Assembly: GCA_947500845.1 (NCBI GenBank) | Contig: CANMTP010000001.1 | Span: 600,088 to 664,087, forward strand | Direction: 5' to 3' | DNA length: 64,000 nt | Origin: an uncultured Aquimarina sp. | Lineage (GTDB): Bacteria; Bacteroidota; Bacteroidia; Flavobacteriales; Flavobacteriaceae | Shown here: piece after piece, positions 1-9,255 of the stretch | Numbering within the stretch: the stretch's first letter is position 1 | Layout of the letters: every line of letters begins with the position of its first letter | The notes under the pieces: generated by a model | Seen by the model: the letters and a program-made list of their open reading frames with translations, nothing else | Databases searched by the model: none | Told to the model about the DNA's origin: nothing | Made by a program: the position numbers and the translations under genes

Positions 1-470
1 GGTATGATACGTTAGAGAGCGAAACGCCAATAGTTGACAATCCGATTTTACTAGACAATCAAATATATTATATCGCAAATGTTGATGCCGATAATTGTGA
101 GTCTGAAAGACTCCAGGTTTCGATCAATATTTTGAATACAGGAGAAAGATCTTCTACAGGTGAATTATGTACTTTAGATTTTCAGGATGGAGTTTCTCCC
201 AACGGAGACAATCAAAATGATACTTTCGATCTTCTAATAGAAGAAACATATAATATTCCAGAAGCTTTTCCTGATTTCGAATTACAGATATTTAACCGAT
301 ACGGGAGCCTTGTATATGAAGGAAACAATAATACAGAGGAATTTAGAGGAGAGAGTAACACGTCTGTGCGACTAGGAGATGATTTGCCAACCGGGACATA
401 CTTCTATATATTCACTCCTAATTTTGAAAATAATCTACCAATTCAAGGAAGTTTTTACCTAAGCAGATAA
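1..470 (+). CDS. C-terminal end of a gliding-motility-associated (CHU_C-type) surface protein, 5' partial
   Basis: The reading frame is open from the window edge (codons start at base 3) to a TAA at 468-470, so only the last ~155 residues are seen. The end carries the pattern of the gliding motility-associated C-terminal domain: DFQDGVSPNGDNQNDTF (the SPNGDGxND signature), then LQIFNRYGSLVYE and LPTGTYFYIF. In Bacteroidota this domain ends very large secreted adhesins exported by the type IX system as type B cargo. A PorP/SprF gene starts 3 bases after its stop, the usual partner for type B cargo. What the N-terminal part binds cannot be judged from this window. Confidence 0.85.
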   Translation, partial: YDTLESETPIVDNPILLDNQIYYIANVDADNCESERLQVSINILNTGERSSTGELCTLDFQDGVSPNGDNQNDTFDLLIEETYNIPEAFPDFELQIFNRYGSLVYEGNNNTEEFRGESNTSVRLGDDLPTGTYFYIFTPNFENNLPIQGSFYLSR

Positions 471-473
471 ACA

Positions 474-1394
474 ATGATAAAGTTAAAATTAGTTTTTATA
501 ATTGCTATAGTCTTCTGTACGGTAACCTATGCACAGCAGCAGCCACAATATTCACAGTATATGTATAATATGAGTACTGTTAATCCTGCATATGCTACAG
601 GCCAAAGTGGATTGATTTCAACGGGATTATTATACAGACAACAATGGACAGGTATTGAGGGAGGTCCCCGTACAGCAAATGTTTTTGGAAATATACCGAT
701 AAGCGAAAAAATAGAACTTAGCGTTAATTATGTTAATGATAGAATTGGCGATGCGATACCAGTAAATAATGACTATGTTAATATAGACTTTGCATACGTA
801 ACCAGAATCTCTGATCGTGCTCGATTATCCTACGGACTTAAAGCAGGTATTAATAGCTTTAAAATTGATCCCTCGGGTTCTGATGTAGCTAACGACCCAG
901 CGTTTTCCGACAATACAGCTACTACAGAACTTAATATAGGTGCAGGATTATATTTGTTTACCAGTAATTTTTATGCAGGCATTTCTTCACCTAATGTACT
1001 GCCTGGAGATGTAGATATTAACGGGGTTGGCGTGTCTGAAACCAAAACACATATATACGGAGTTGCTGGATATGTTTTCGATTTTATAGATGAAGTTCGA
1101 CTAAAGCCCTCTGTGGTTATTAAACAAGTAATAGACTCTCCTCTAACTTTTGATATCTCGTTAAATTCTTTAATGTATGATAGATTTGAATTGGGAGTTT
1201 CTTACCGATATACAGATTCATTTATTGCTTTGGCCGGATTTAACATCACATCAGGTCTTAAAATAGGCTACTCTTATGATTTTAGTGTAAGCGATTTAAG
1301 TGGTTATAATGATGGGAGTCATGAAATCGTGTTATTATATAATTTTGACCTTCTAAAATTTGGCAATAAACATACCTCTCCAAGATTTTTCTAG
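474..1394 (+). CDS. PorP/SprF family type IX secretion membrane protein
   Basis: A 306-residue protein with a signal peptide (MIKLKLVFIIAIVFCTVTYAQ) followed by QQPQYSQYMYNMSTVNPAYAG-like residues, the hallmark N-terminus of PorP/SprF proteins. The rest is alternating beta-strand sequence typical of a 14-stranded outer-membrane barrel, including the RQQWTGIEGGPRT segment. Family members dock CHU_C-type cargo to the cell surface after T9SS export. The gene sits 3 bases after the cargo gene and its TAG abuts the ATG of the PorE-like gene, so the three are surely one transcription unit. Length matches the family (about 300-330 residues). Confidence 0.9.
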   Translation: MIKLKLVFIIAIVFCTVTYAQQQPQYSQYMYNMSTVNPAYATGQSGLISTGLLYRQQWTGIEGGPRTANVFGNIPISEKIELSVNYVNDRIGDAIPVNNDYVNIDFAYVTRISDRARLSYGLKAGINSFKIDPSGSDVANDPAFSDNTATTELNIGAGLYLFTSNFYAGISSPNVLPGDVDINGVGVSETKTHIYGVAGYVFDFIDEVRLKPSVVIKQVIDSPLTFDISLNSLMYDRFELGVSYRYTDSFIALAGFNITSGLKIGYSYDFSVSDLSGYNDGSHEIVLLYNFDLLKFGNKHTSPRFF

Positions 1395-3503
1395 ATGATA
1401 AAGATAAAAATAGTATCGATTTTATTACTACTGGCAACTCAATTTACCTTCGCCCAAAAGAAAAGTAGAGCAGATCGTTTTTTTGAACAAGGCGATTACA
1501 TTAATGCGGCCACACAATACGAAGAAGAGCTTAACCAAGAAGGATATACAAAACATATTTTAGAAAATATAACCACTTCATATTATAATACTTTTCAATT
1601 TAGAAAGGCTTATCGTTACCTAAAGTATCTTACTTCAGGTAAGTTTTATAACCGGGACAAATCGTATAATAATAAGTATAACTATATGATGTATCAGGTA
1701 CTTTCTGCATTAGGAGAGTATGAGAAGTCGGTGGATTTTTTGGAGTTGTATAATTTGAATAATTCAAATGAAGATTTTGATAAATCTGAAGCGATTGCAA
1801 CCATCGAAGATTTTAAGCTTAAAGATGATGATTATAAGATTGCCGAGATGAGTTTTAACTCTGATGCGTCAGAATTTGGTGCTGTAAAAAGGGATAGTGC
1901 AATCTATTTCACAACAGATAGGTTTCCACACGGTGTTTTAGATAGAAAATATAAATGGACACATCGACCATTTCTCGATATCTATAAAGTTAATGTCAAT
2001 AAGGATAATAACCCTGTTTCAGATATAGAAACTATTTCAGAAGAAATCAATTCTAAACTTCATGAAGGTAATTTTTGTTTTACAAAGGATGGAAACACCA
2101 TGTACCTTTCAAGAAGTAATTCAGAAAAAGGAAAAAAGAAATTTGATAGTATAAGGAATAATGCTATTCATCTTTATAAGGCAACCAAGGTTGATGGAAT
2201 ATGGTCAAAACCTGAAAAATTAGCCTTTAATGATGTAAATTATTCTGTTGAACACCCTTCTTTATCCAAAGACGAAACTAAGCTTTATTTTGCTTCAAAC
2301 ATGCCAGGTGGGTATGGGGATTTTGATATTTATTATGTAGACGTAAACCTTGACGGTACTTACGGGAAACCGATAAATCTTGGTTCTGATATAAATACGA
2401 ATAATAGAGAACAGTTTCCTTTCATTTCGGATGAAGGCCATTTATTCTTTTCTTCTAATGGACATTTGGGACTGGGGATGATGGATATTTTTGTTTCTGA
2501 ATTGAGACGGGAAGAATTTACGCGTCCGATTAATCTTGGAGCGCCGATCAATTCAAGTTTTGACGACTTTTCATTTGCATATTACAACAAAACAGATGGT
2601 TTCTTCTCTTCGAATCGTAAAAAGGGAGGAGACGATATCTTTTCATTTTCACAAATAGGAGAAATTTTCCCTAGAGCGTATAAGACCAGATTTGAAGTAA
2701 GGGATTTTGCAAGCGATGGTTACATTGCCAATTCAGATGTGATTCTATATGATAGTGATAATGAAATTCTATATGAAAGTCAATTAGATTCTATTGCCGG
2801 TTTTGATATCGAGATATTTCCTGGGAAATATAATTTTAAAGCTTCTGCTGAAGGATATAAAACTAAAACCAAATCAGTTTTGGTAAAGGAAAAAGACGAA
2901 GCTGTCTACGTAATTTATCTTGATAGAGATAAAAAGAAAGAAGATGTCGTAGTGTCGACTGAAAATTCTAAGGATCGTAATACCAATAGGGTAAGCGATA
3001 AGAATAGGAGAACAGACGAAGTTAATATTACAAACATACATACAGAAACAAAGAAAAAGACACAGGAGGAAACCGTCAACACAAGACTTCGTGAAATTCT
3101 TCTTGCAGATAAGGAGGGGCCACCGGTAATAGAAAAAAACGGAAAACTTTATTTTAAAATGCCCCCTATTTATTTTGATTATGATAAATGGAACATTCGT
3201 TCTGATTCTAAGAAAGTTTTAGATGAGTTGGCGATCAAATTAGAAAAATATAAAACAGTTTATATAAAAATTAGTTCACATACCGATAGCAGAGGAACAG
3301 ATTCATATAATCAGGTATTATCAGAAAAAAGGGCAGAATCTACGAGAAATTATCTGGCACTTGTTGGTTATGTGAATGCCCGAAGAATGACATTTATTGG
3401 GTTTGGTGAATCTCAACCGCTTATTAATTGTGATGACAAAGTTTGTACAGAAGAAGACCATCAGACGAATAGAAGAAGTGAGTTTGAGATTGTACAATTT
3501 TAG
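1395..3503 (+). CDS. PorE-like OmpA family protein (TPR, PD40 propeller, carboxypeptidase-regulatory-like, OmpA)
   Basis: 702 residues with a signal peptide (MIKIKIVSILLLLATQFTFAQ). In order: a TPR-like helical region (about 25-150), WD40-like PD40 propeller blades (about 155-430, with repeats such as LSKDETKLYFASNMPGGYGDFDIY), a CarboxypepD_reg-like segment (about 435-512), a charged linker, and a peptidoglycan-binding OmpA domain (about 590-702: IYFDYDKWNIR, HTDSRG, LSEKRAES, NRRSEFEI). This architecture is that of PorE, which links the type IX secretion outer-membrane complex to the cell wall. It is the last gene of the cargo / PorP-SprF / PorE-like trio. A dedicated accessory copy is more likely than the core PorE, because such trios occur many times per genome. 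Confidence 0.85.
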   Translation: MIKIKIVSILLLLATQFTFAQKKSRADRFFEQGDYINAATQYEEELNQEGYTKHILENITTSYYNTFQFRKAYRYLKYLTSGKFYNRDKSYNNKYNYMMYQVLSALGEYEKSVDFLELYNLNNSNEDFDKSEAIATIEDFKLKDDDYKIAEMSFNSDASEFGAVKRDSAIYFTTDRFPHGVLDRKYKWTHRPFLDIYKVNVNKDNNPVSDIETISEEINSKLHEGNFCFTKDGNTMYLSRSNSEKGKKKFDSIRNNAIHLYKATKVDGIWSKPEKLAFNDVNYSVEHPSLSKDETKLYFASNMPGGYGDFDIYYVDVNLDGTYGKPINLGSDINTNNREQFPFISDEGHLFFSSNGHLGLGMMDIFVSELRREEFTRPINLGAPINSSFDDFSFAYYNKTDGFFSSNRKKGGDDIFSFSQIGEIFPRAYKTRFEVRDFASDGYIANSDVILYDSDNEILYESQLDSIAGFDIEIFPGKYNFKASAEGYKTKTKSVLVKEKDEAVYVIYLDRDKKKEDVVVSTENSKDRNTNRVSDKNRRTDEVNITNIHTETKKKTQEETVNTRLREILLADKEGPPVIEKNGKLYFKMPPIYFDYDKWNIRSDSKKVLDELAIKLEKYKTVYIKISSHTDSRGTDSYNQVLSEKRAESTRNYLALVGYVNARRMTFIGFGESQPLINCDDKVCTEEDHQTNRRSEFEIVQF

Positions 3504-3543
3504 ACTTAAACGATTTTATTTAATTAGTATAAAACTATTGAAA

Positions 3544-4944
3544 ATGAATATATTATATTTTAGAAACACACGATTATTAATAGCAATGATGTTTGTTACT
3601 ATATCTATGTTTTTTGTCTCTTGTGATAAAGATGATGATGAAATGGAAGTTCCAAGCATAAAACCTGAAATCAGTATTACTACTTCGCTTAGCGAATTAA
3701 AGTTTGGATATTTTGAAGATGCAAAATCATTCTATATCAAAAACAATGGAAATATTTTGCTGGATTGGAAAATCAATAATTCTAATGAATACTTAACTAT
3801 CACTCCAATTTCTAAAAGTTTGGAAGCAGGAGATTCAACTTTGGTGACAGTTAATCTTAATAGATCTAATCTAGATTCGCAGGTGTATGTTACTCAGTTT
3901 AGTGTTGAAAATGATAATCTACAGGATATTATTATTTCAACAGTTGTTAATCATTACGAAGAGGAAAAATGGCTTCTTGATGGTAGAATAATTGATTCCG
4001 AGTTTGATAAGAATAATGACTTAATAATAGCAGTAAGCGAATCTCCAGATGAAATAAGAAAGTACGATCCTGTTACTAAATCTGTAGAATCATTAAAATT
4101 AAACTTGCCACCTACTAGTGTTTCAGTAAGTAAAGATGGAAATTTTGCAGCAGTAGGGCATAATGGTAGTTTCTCATATGTAAATTTATCTACAATGAAA
4201 TTAGATACGTACTACCCAGTCACTGCGAATGTATTCGATATAGTTCTTGCTCCAAATAATTGGGTATATGTATTTCCTAAAGAAGATCAATGGGAGAGAA
4301 TAAGATGTATTGAATTGTCTACTGGTGTTGAAACTTCTCATAGCGGGTATTCGATTTTCGACAGTACAAAAGCAAAACTTCACCCTTCTGGAAGCTATAT
4401 CTATGGGGCTAATAACGGTTTGTTTCCCTCTGACTTTGAGAAATATGATATTACCGATGGAACAGCAACATACATGTATGATTCTCCATATCATGGCGAT
4501 TATGATTTTGATGGTGATATTTGGGTTAGCGAAGATGGAAGTCGATTATTTGCAAAAAGTAGAAGAGTATTTAATTCTTACAATGATAAGTCTAATGATA
4601 TGACATACAACGGAGAATTAGTAGGAGAAGGCAAGGTTATGACTTTAGACCATAGCTCAAAAGCAGGAAGGGTTTATGCTATATTTTCAACGAGTGAATT
4701 CGATAACATATCACCTACTAATGAGGTTAGAAAATATAATAGTGAATTCTTAGCTTTTCAAGGTGTTATCAAACTTCCTGAATTTTTAATTCCAGACGGG
4801 CAAGGCGATGGAACTATTTATGATTCTAAAGGGTATTTTGGTTTTTTTAATGCATTAGGGACCAAGTATTATGTCTTAGTAAAAATTCAAGAAGGTTCTG
4901 GAGCTGAGAAGGAATGGGCAATAGCTACTATAGATGTTGACTAA
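3544..4944 (+). CDS. secreted lipoprotein with a beta-propeller-like C-terminal region
   Basis: 466 residues from ATG 3544, chosen because it gives a clean lipoprotein signal peptide (MNILYFRNTRLLIAMMFVTISMFFVSCDK) with lipobox FVSC; the frame is open further upstream but overlaps the previous gene. After an acidic linker (DKDDDEMEVPS) there is an Ig-like region (about 40-135) resembling BACON/choice-of-anchor domains: FGYFEDAKSFYIKNNGN, LEAGDSTLVTVNL. The remaining ~320 residues show repeated strand patterns (IIAVSESPDEIRKYDP, VSVSKDGNFAAVGHNGS, LHPSGSYIYGANN) like a seven-bladed propeller. Presumably surface or periplasmic. No enzymatic motif was recognised, and its function is unknown. It lies 40 bases after the PorE-like gene and may be read with it. 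Confidence 0.75.
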   Translation: MNILYFRNTRLLIAMMFVTISMFFVSCDKDDDEMEVPSIKPEISITTSLSELKFGYFEDAKSFYIKNNGNILLDWKINNSNEYLTITPISKSLEAGDSTLVTVNLNRSNLDSQVYVTQFSVENDNLQDIIISTVVNHYEEEKWLLDGRIIDSEFDKNNDLIIAVSESPDEIRKYDPVTKSVESLKLNLPPTSVSVSKDGNFAAVGHNGSFSYVNLSTMKLDTYYPVTANVFDIVLAPNNWVYVFPKEDQWERIRCIELSTGVETSHSGYSIFDSTKAKLHPSGSYIYGANNGLFPSDFEKYDITDGTATYMYDSPYHGDYDFDGDIWVSEDGSRLFAKSRRVFNSYNDKSNDMTYNGELVGEGKVMTLDHSSKAGRVYAIFSTSEFDNISPTNEVRKYNSEFLAFQGVIKLPEFLIPDGQGDGTIYDSKGYFGFFNALGTKYYVLVKIQEGSGAEKEWAIATIDVD

Positions 4945-5043
4945 ACTCTGACATTTTATTGTACTTTTTGAAGTTTTTATTAGTACTCATTTGCAGCATA
5001 ATCGAAACGATATACTACATTATGTAACTCACTGGCTAAATTG

Positions 5044-5074
5044 TTGCTTTCTAAGAATTTAAATTGTACTTTTG
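5044..5074 (+). promoter_or_regulatory. rpsA promoter (Bacteroidota type)
   Basis: TTG at 5044-5046 and TACTTTTG at 5067-5074, separated by 20 bases, match the Bacteroidota consensus TTG-N19-20-TAnnTTTG. The predicted start is near 5080, leaving a leader of about 110 bases before the rpsA ATG at 5193. That leader could house S1 autoregulation, but no clear fold was identified by eye. Confidence 0.7.
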
Positions 5075-5192
5075 CACTCCTTTTTAGCGAATAAGAGAAT
5101 ATGAAAGGGAGGTATAATAAATTAATTTTAACGCTTCTGTATAATTTTCGCGTTGATTCTCAATAATATATAGAATACAAATTTTATCTTCA

Positions 5193-7019
5193 ATGTCTGA
5201 AGAAACAAAAAACACAGACGTTCAGGAAGTGGAAACTAAGAAAGCAGCTCCAGCTGTATCTCCACAACAAGAAAATCCTGAGCAATTTTTAAAAGAATTT
5301 AACTGGCACAACTACGAAGAGGGGATTGATCCTATTGCTGACTCAAAGCTTGAAGAATTTGAGAAATTAGTAGCAGAAAACTTTGTAGATACTTTAAATG
5401 ACGAAGTAGTTGATGGTACTGTAATCAATATTACAGATCGTGACGCTATTATCGACATTAATGCTAAAAGTGAAGGCGTTATTTCGTTAAACGAATTTCG
5501 TTATAACCCGGATCTTAAAGTTGGTGATAAAGTAGAAGTATTAATTGATGTACGTGAAGATGCTACAGGTCAATTAATTTTATCTCACCGTAAAGCTCGT
5601 GTAATCAAAGCATGGGACAGAGTAAATGCAGCACATGATACTGGTGAAATCGTAAATGGTTTTGTAAAATGTAGAACCAAAGGAGGTATGATCGTTGATG
5701 TATTTGGTATCGAGGCATTTTTACCTGGTTCACAGATCGATGTGAAGCCTATTCGTGATTATGATGCTTATGTTGGAAAAACAATGGAATTTAAAGTGGT
5801 AAAAATTAACCACGAATTCAAAAATGTTGTGGTTTCTCATAAAGCACTTATCGAGGCAGATATCGAAGAGCAGAAAAAAGAAATTATTGGTCAATTAGAA
5901 AAAGGTCAAGTATTAGAAGGTACTGTTAAAAACATAACTTCTTATGGTGTATTTGTTGATCTTGGAGGAGTTGACGGACTTGTTCATATTACAGATCTTT
6001 CGTGGTCAAGAATTAACCATCCAAATGAGATTGTTGAGCTTGATCAGAAGTTGAATGTTGTAATCTTAGACTTTGATGAGGCTAAAACACGTATTCAATT
6101 AGGTCTTAAACAATTAAAGCCACACCCATGGGAGGCTCTTGACAAAGAACTTAAAGTAGGTGATAAGGTAAAAGGTAAGGTTGTTGTAATTGCAGATTAC
6201 GGTGCTTTTATCGAGGTTGAAGAAGGCGTAGAAGGATTAATCCACGTTTCAGAAATGTCTTGGTCTACACACTTGCGTTCTGCACAAGACTTCGTAAAAG
6301 TAGGAGATCAGGTAGAAGCTGTAATTCTTACTCTTGATAGAGAAGAACGTAAAATGTCTCTAGGGATCAAGCAATTAACACCAGACCCATGGACAGATAT
6401 TACTTCTAAGTATCCTGTAGGTTCAAAACACAGTGGTATTGTACGTAATTTTACAAACTTTGGTGTATTCGTTGAGTTAGAAGAAGGAATTGATGGATTG
6501 ATTTATATCTCGGATCTTTCTTGGACCAAGAAAATCAAACACCCATCAGACTTTACCAACGTTGGCGATACATTAGATGTTGTTGTTCTTGAACTTGATG
6601 TGGAAGGACGTAAACTAAGTTTGGGTCATAAGCAAACCGAGGACAATCCTTGGGATAAATATGAAACTGAATTTGGAGTAGGAACCAAGCATACTGCAAA
6701 AATTGCAGATATTGTTGATAAAGGTGCTACTATCGAGTTCAATGATGATATTGTTGCTTTTGTACCGTCTCGTCATTTAGAGAAAGAAGATGGAAGTAAA
6801 ATAAATAAAGGAGAAGAAGCAGAATTCCAGATCATTGAGTTCAGTAAAGAATTCAAAAGGGTAGTTGCCTCTCATACCGCTTTATTTAGAGCAGAAGAAG
6901 CTAAGATCGTAAAACAAGCTGCTAAGAAGGCTGCTACAAGTTCAGCAGAGAAAACAACGCTTGGTGATATCGATGCATTAGCAGATCTTAAAGCTAAAAT
7001 GGAAAAAGGAGGGAAGTAA
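5193..7019 (+). CDS. rpsA: 30S ribosomal protein S1
   Basis: 608 residues made of six S1 RNA-binding repeats at roughly 72-140, 155-220, 240-308, 325-395, 412-482 and 498-565. The central repeats are the most canonical: GTVKNITSYGVFVDLGGVDGLVHITDLSW and GKVVVIADYGAFIEVEEGVEGLIHVSEMSW. The N-terminal extension (about 70 acidic residues) and Lys/Ala-rich tail are usual for Bacteroidota S1. It brings mRNA to the 30S subunit, of special note in a phylum that lacks Shine-Dalgarno signals; none is visible before this ATG either. Monocistronic: own promoter at 5044-5074 and a strong terminator at 7047-7079. Confidence 0.97.
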   Translation: MSEETKNTDVQEVETKKAAPAVSPQQENPEQFLKEFNWHNYEEGIDPIADSKLEEFEKLVAENFVDTLNDEVVDGTVINITDRDAIIDINAKSEGVISLNEFRYNPDLKVGDKVEVLIDVREDATGQLILSHRKARVIKAWDRVNAAHDTGEIVNGFVKCRTKGGMIVDVFGIEAFLPGSQIDVKPIRDYDAYVGKTMEFKVVKINHEFKNVVVSHKALIEADIEEQKKEIIGQLEKGQVLEGTVKNITSYGVFVDLGGVDGLVHITDLSWSRINHPNEIVELDQKLNVVILDFDEAKTRIQLGLKQLKPHPWEALDKELKVGDKVKGKVVVIADYGAFIEVEEGVEGLIHVSEMSWSTHLRSAQDFVKVGDQVEAVILTLDREERKMSLGIKQLTPDPWTDITSKYPVGSKHSGIVRNFTNFGVFVELEEGIDGLIYISDLSWTKKIKHPSDFTNVGDTLDVVVLELDVEGRKLSLGHKQTEDNPWDKYETEFGVGTKHTAKIADIVDKGATIEFNDDIVAFVPSRHLEKEDGSKINKGEEAEFQIIEFSKEFKRVVASHTALFRAEEAKIVKQAAKKAATSSAEKTTLGDIDALADLKAKMEKGGK

Positions 7020-7046
7020 TTATAATTCTCAAACTTCTAAAATAGT

Positions 7047-7079
7047 AAAAGACCGTTCAAAAAGAACGGTCTTTTTTTT
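7047..7079 (+). terminator. rho-independent terminator after rpsA
   Basis: A perfect 12-bp stem (AAAAGACCGTTC / GAACGGTCTTTT, 7047-7058 with 7064-7075) with a five-base A loop, running into eight or more T residues. It begins 28 bases after the rpsA stop. Confidence 0.9.
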
Positions 7080-7161
7080 GTTTTTGACACCAAGATTTTA
7101 TCATTTATGTAATCTCAAAAACTTATAAACGACAACTACAGTAAAAATTCTAATTTTTCAT

Positions 7162-7169
7162 TACTTTTG
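7162..7169 (+). promoter_or_regulatory. -7 box of the pyrR promoter
   Basis: TACTTTTG matches TAnnTTTG; no good TTG box is seen about 20 bases upstream. The predicted transcript starts near 7175, only about 20 bases before the pyrR ATG at 7195, so there is no room for a Bacillus-type PyrR attenuator in front of pyrR. Confidence 0.55.
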
Positions 7170-7194
7170 TACACCAAATATCCATTTGGAGATT

Positions 7195-7734
7195 ATGAGT
7201 CAAAAATTACTACTTAGTGCAAAAGAGATAGATATTATTCTGCACCGTTTGGCTTGTCAATTAATAGAAAATCATACTCATTTTAAAGATACGGTCCTTA
7301 TCGGTATTCAGCCAAGAGGTACATTTCTTGCAGATCGAATAAAGCAAATTTTAGTAGATGACTATCAGCTAGAAAATGTAAAGCTTGGTTATTTAGACAT
7401 CACTTTTTACAGGGATGATTTTAGAAGAGGAGAGAAGCCACTAGAGGCTAATACCACCCATATAGATTTTGCAGTAGAGGATAAAAGAATTGTCTTTATC
7501 GATGATGTATTGTATACAGGGCGTAGTATTAGAGCGGCGTTAACAGCTGTACAGTCTTTTGGCAGACCACAGGAGATTGAATTGTTAACGTTAATTGATA
7601 GAAGATTTAGTAGGCATTTACCTATACAGCCTAATTATAGAGGACGACAGGTTGATGCCATAAATCAAGAAAAAGTTAAGGTACTTTGGATTGAAAACGA
7701 AGGGGAGGATGCGGTATATTTAGTAAATAAATAG
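7195..7734 (+). CDS. pyrR: PyrR, bifunctional pyr regulator / uracil phosphoribosyltransferase
   Basis: 179 residues from ATG 7195 (MSQKLLLSAKEI); the TTG 9 bases upstream is less likely. The PRPP-binding loop is clear at about 100-113 (VFIDDVLYTGRSIR), and the IGIQPRGTFLADRI and YRDDFRR segments are typical of PyrR. In Gram-positives PyrR binds pyr mRNA at attenuators and also makes UMP from uracil and PRPP. It is followed 49 bases later by pyrB, the usual partner. Neither the upstream leader nor the pyrR-pyrB gap shows an obvious attenuator, so the enzymatic role, or an unrecognised RNA site, should be considered. Confidence 0.93.
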   Translation: MSQKLLLSAKEIDIILHRLACQLIENHTHFKDTVLIGIQPRGTFLADRIKQILVDDYQLENVKLGYLDITFYRDDFRRGEKPLEANTTHIDFAVEDKRIVFIDDVLYTGRSIRAALTAVQSFGRPQEIELLTLIDRRFSRHLPIQPNYRGRQVDAINQEKVKVLWIENEGEDAVYLVNK

Positions 7735-7783
7735 ATGCCTGATATTTTAGATTTATATAAGATTGTAATTTGAAAATTAAGAG

Positions 7784-8713
7784 ATGAGCGAACTAAGTGT
7801 AAATCACTTACTGGGAATAAAATATCTTAATAAAAAAGATATTGATTTAATCTTTGAAACTGCAGATCATTTCAAAGAAGTAATTAATAGGCCCATAAAG
7901 AAAGTTCCTTCACTTAGAGATATAACCATCGCTAATCTCTTTTTCGAAAATAGCACACGAACCAGATTGTCTTTTGAGCTGGCTGAAAAAAGACTTTCAG
8001 CAGATATTATTAATTTTTCGGCAGCATCATCTTCAGTTAAAAAAGGAGAGACTCTTATAGATACAGTTAATAATATCCTATCCATGAAGGTAGATATGGT
8101 GGTTATGAGACATCCAAATCCCGGGGCAGGAGTTTTTCTTGCTAAGCACGTAGAAGCTAGTATAGTAAATGCAGGAGATGGAGCACATGAACATCCTACG
8201 CAGGCACTTTTGGATTCGTATTCAATACGAGAAAGACTAGGTGAGGTGGCTGGAAAGAAAGTAGTCATCGTTGGGGATATTTTGCATTCAAGAGTTGCGC
8301 TTTCAAATATATTTGCACTAAAGTTACAAGGAGCAGAAGTAAAAGTTTGCGGACCTAAAACTTTAATCCCAAAATATATTGAAAAGCTTGATGTTCAAGT
8401 AGAAACAGATTTGAGAAAAGCCCTCAATTGGTGCGATATCGCAAATATGTTACGTATTCAAAATGAAAGGATGGAAATAAGTTATTTTCCTTCGACAAGA
8501 GAATATACTCAACAATTTGGGGTAAATAAAAAAATATTGGATAGTCTGGATAAGGAAGTTATAATTATGCACCCAGGACCCATCAATCGTGGAGTAGAAA
8601 TTACGAGTGATGTTGCTGATTCTAATCATGCCATTATATTAGATCAGGTACAAAATGGAGTTGCAGTGAGAATGGCAGTTATATATCTTTTAGCTTCAAA
8701 AATTAAACGATAA
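7784..8713 (+). CDS. pyrB: aspartate carbamoyltransferase catalytic subunit
   Basis: 309 residues, full length. The carbamoyl-phosphate loop FFENSTRTRLSFELAEKRL lies at about 52-70, SVKKGETLIDT at about 85, HPNPGAG and HEHPTQALLD at about 110-145, and the C-terminal HPGPINRGVEI at about 260. It catalyses carbamoyl phosphate plus L-aspartate to carbamoyl aspartate, the first committed step of pyrimidine synthesis. No pyrI regulatory subunit is nearby. It lies behind pyrR and 4 bases ahead of the small STAS-like gene, so the three are probably co-transcribed. Confidence 0.96.
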   Translation: MSELSVNHLLGIKYLNKKDIDLIFETADHFKEVINRPIKKVPSLRDITIANLFFENSTRTRLSFELAEKRLSADIINFSAASSSVKKGETLIDTVNNILSMKVDMVVMRHPNPGAGVFLAKHVEASIVNAGDGAHEHPTQALLDSYSIRERLGEVAGKKVVIVGDILHSRVALSNIFALKLQGAEVKVCGPKTLIPKYIEKLDVQVETDLRKALNWCDIANMLRIQNERMEISYFPSTREYTQQFGVNKKILDSLDKEVIIMHPGPINRGVEITSDVADSNHAIILDQVQNGVAVRMAVIYLLASKIKR

Positions 8714-8717
8714 GCTT

Positions 8718-9053
8718 ATGATTTTTAATAAAGAAGGTTCTACGACTATAATTACACAAGAAAAAACAACAATTGTCAAATTTGTAAAAGGCATAGAAGA
8801 CAAGTATGAAACACTTAAAAACGATAATATTATCATCAATCTCTTTTCGTTAAAGAAAATTTCTGCCGATGATATTAATGAGTTCTTAAGAATTTCTAAT
8901 ACTCATAAGGCATCCAGGCGCTCTTTTGTTATTGTAACCGATAAAGTGTCTTACGACGATGTTCCAGAGGAAATATCTATCGTTCCAACTTTACAAGAAG
9001 CCTACGACTTAGTAGAGATGGAAGAAATTGAAAGGGATCTGGATTTTGAATAA
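8718..9053 (+). CDS. small STAS-like protein of unknown function
   Basis: 111 residues with no signal peptide. The pattern NIIINLFSLKKISADDINEFLRISNTHKASRRSFVIVTD followed by IVPTLQEAYDLVEMEEIERDL resembles the alternating strand/helix order of STAS (anti-sigma antagonist-like) domains, but the phosphorylatable serine motif is not evident. It begins 4 bases after pyrB and precedes rnz by about 200 bases; a similar gene beside rnz is, to my recollection, common in Flavobacteriia and is sometimes mislabelled ribonuclease Z. Function unknown. Confidence 0.7.
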   Translation: MIFNKEGSTTIITQEKTTIVKFVKGIEDKYETLKNDNIIINLFSLKKISADDINEFLRISNTHKASRRSFVIVTDKVSYDDVPEEISIVPTLQEAYDLVEMEEIERDLDFE

Positions 9054-9255
9054 GAGGATTTCCTCCTGATCTCGTGTGTTATTTTCATTATCAAAATATG
9101 TGTTGTACTATAGTCCACTGATACGAAGAACTATCTATGCTTAATATAGGTAGCACTACATTTTGGTTCTTATGGCGGTTATTGTTTGTAATAGATTGAT
9201 TTATAAATAAGATTAAGTTATATTCACATCCAGTAAACTAAGAGGAAGCATAATT

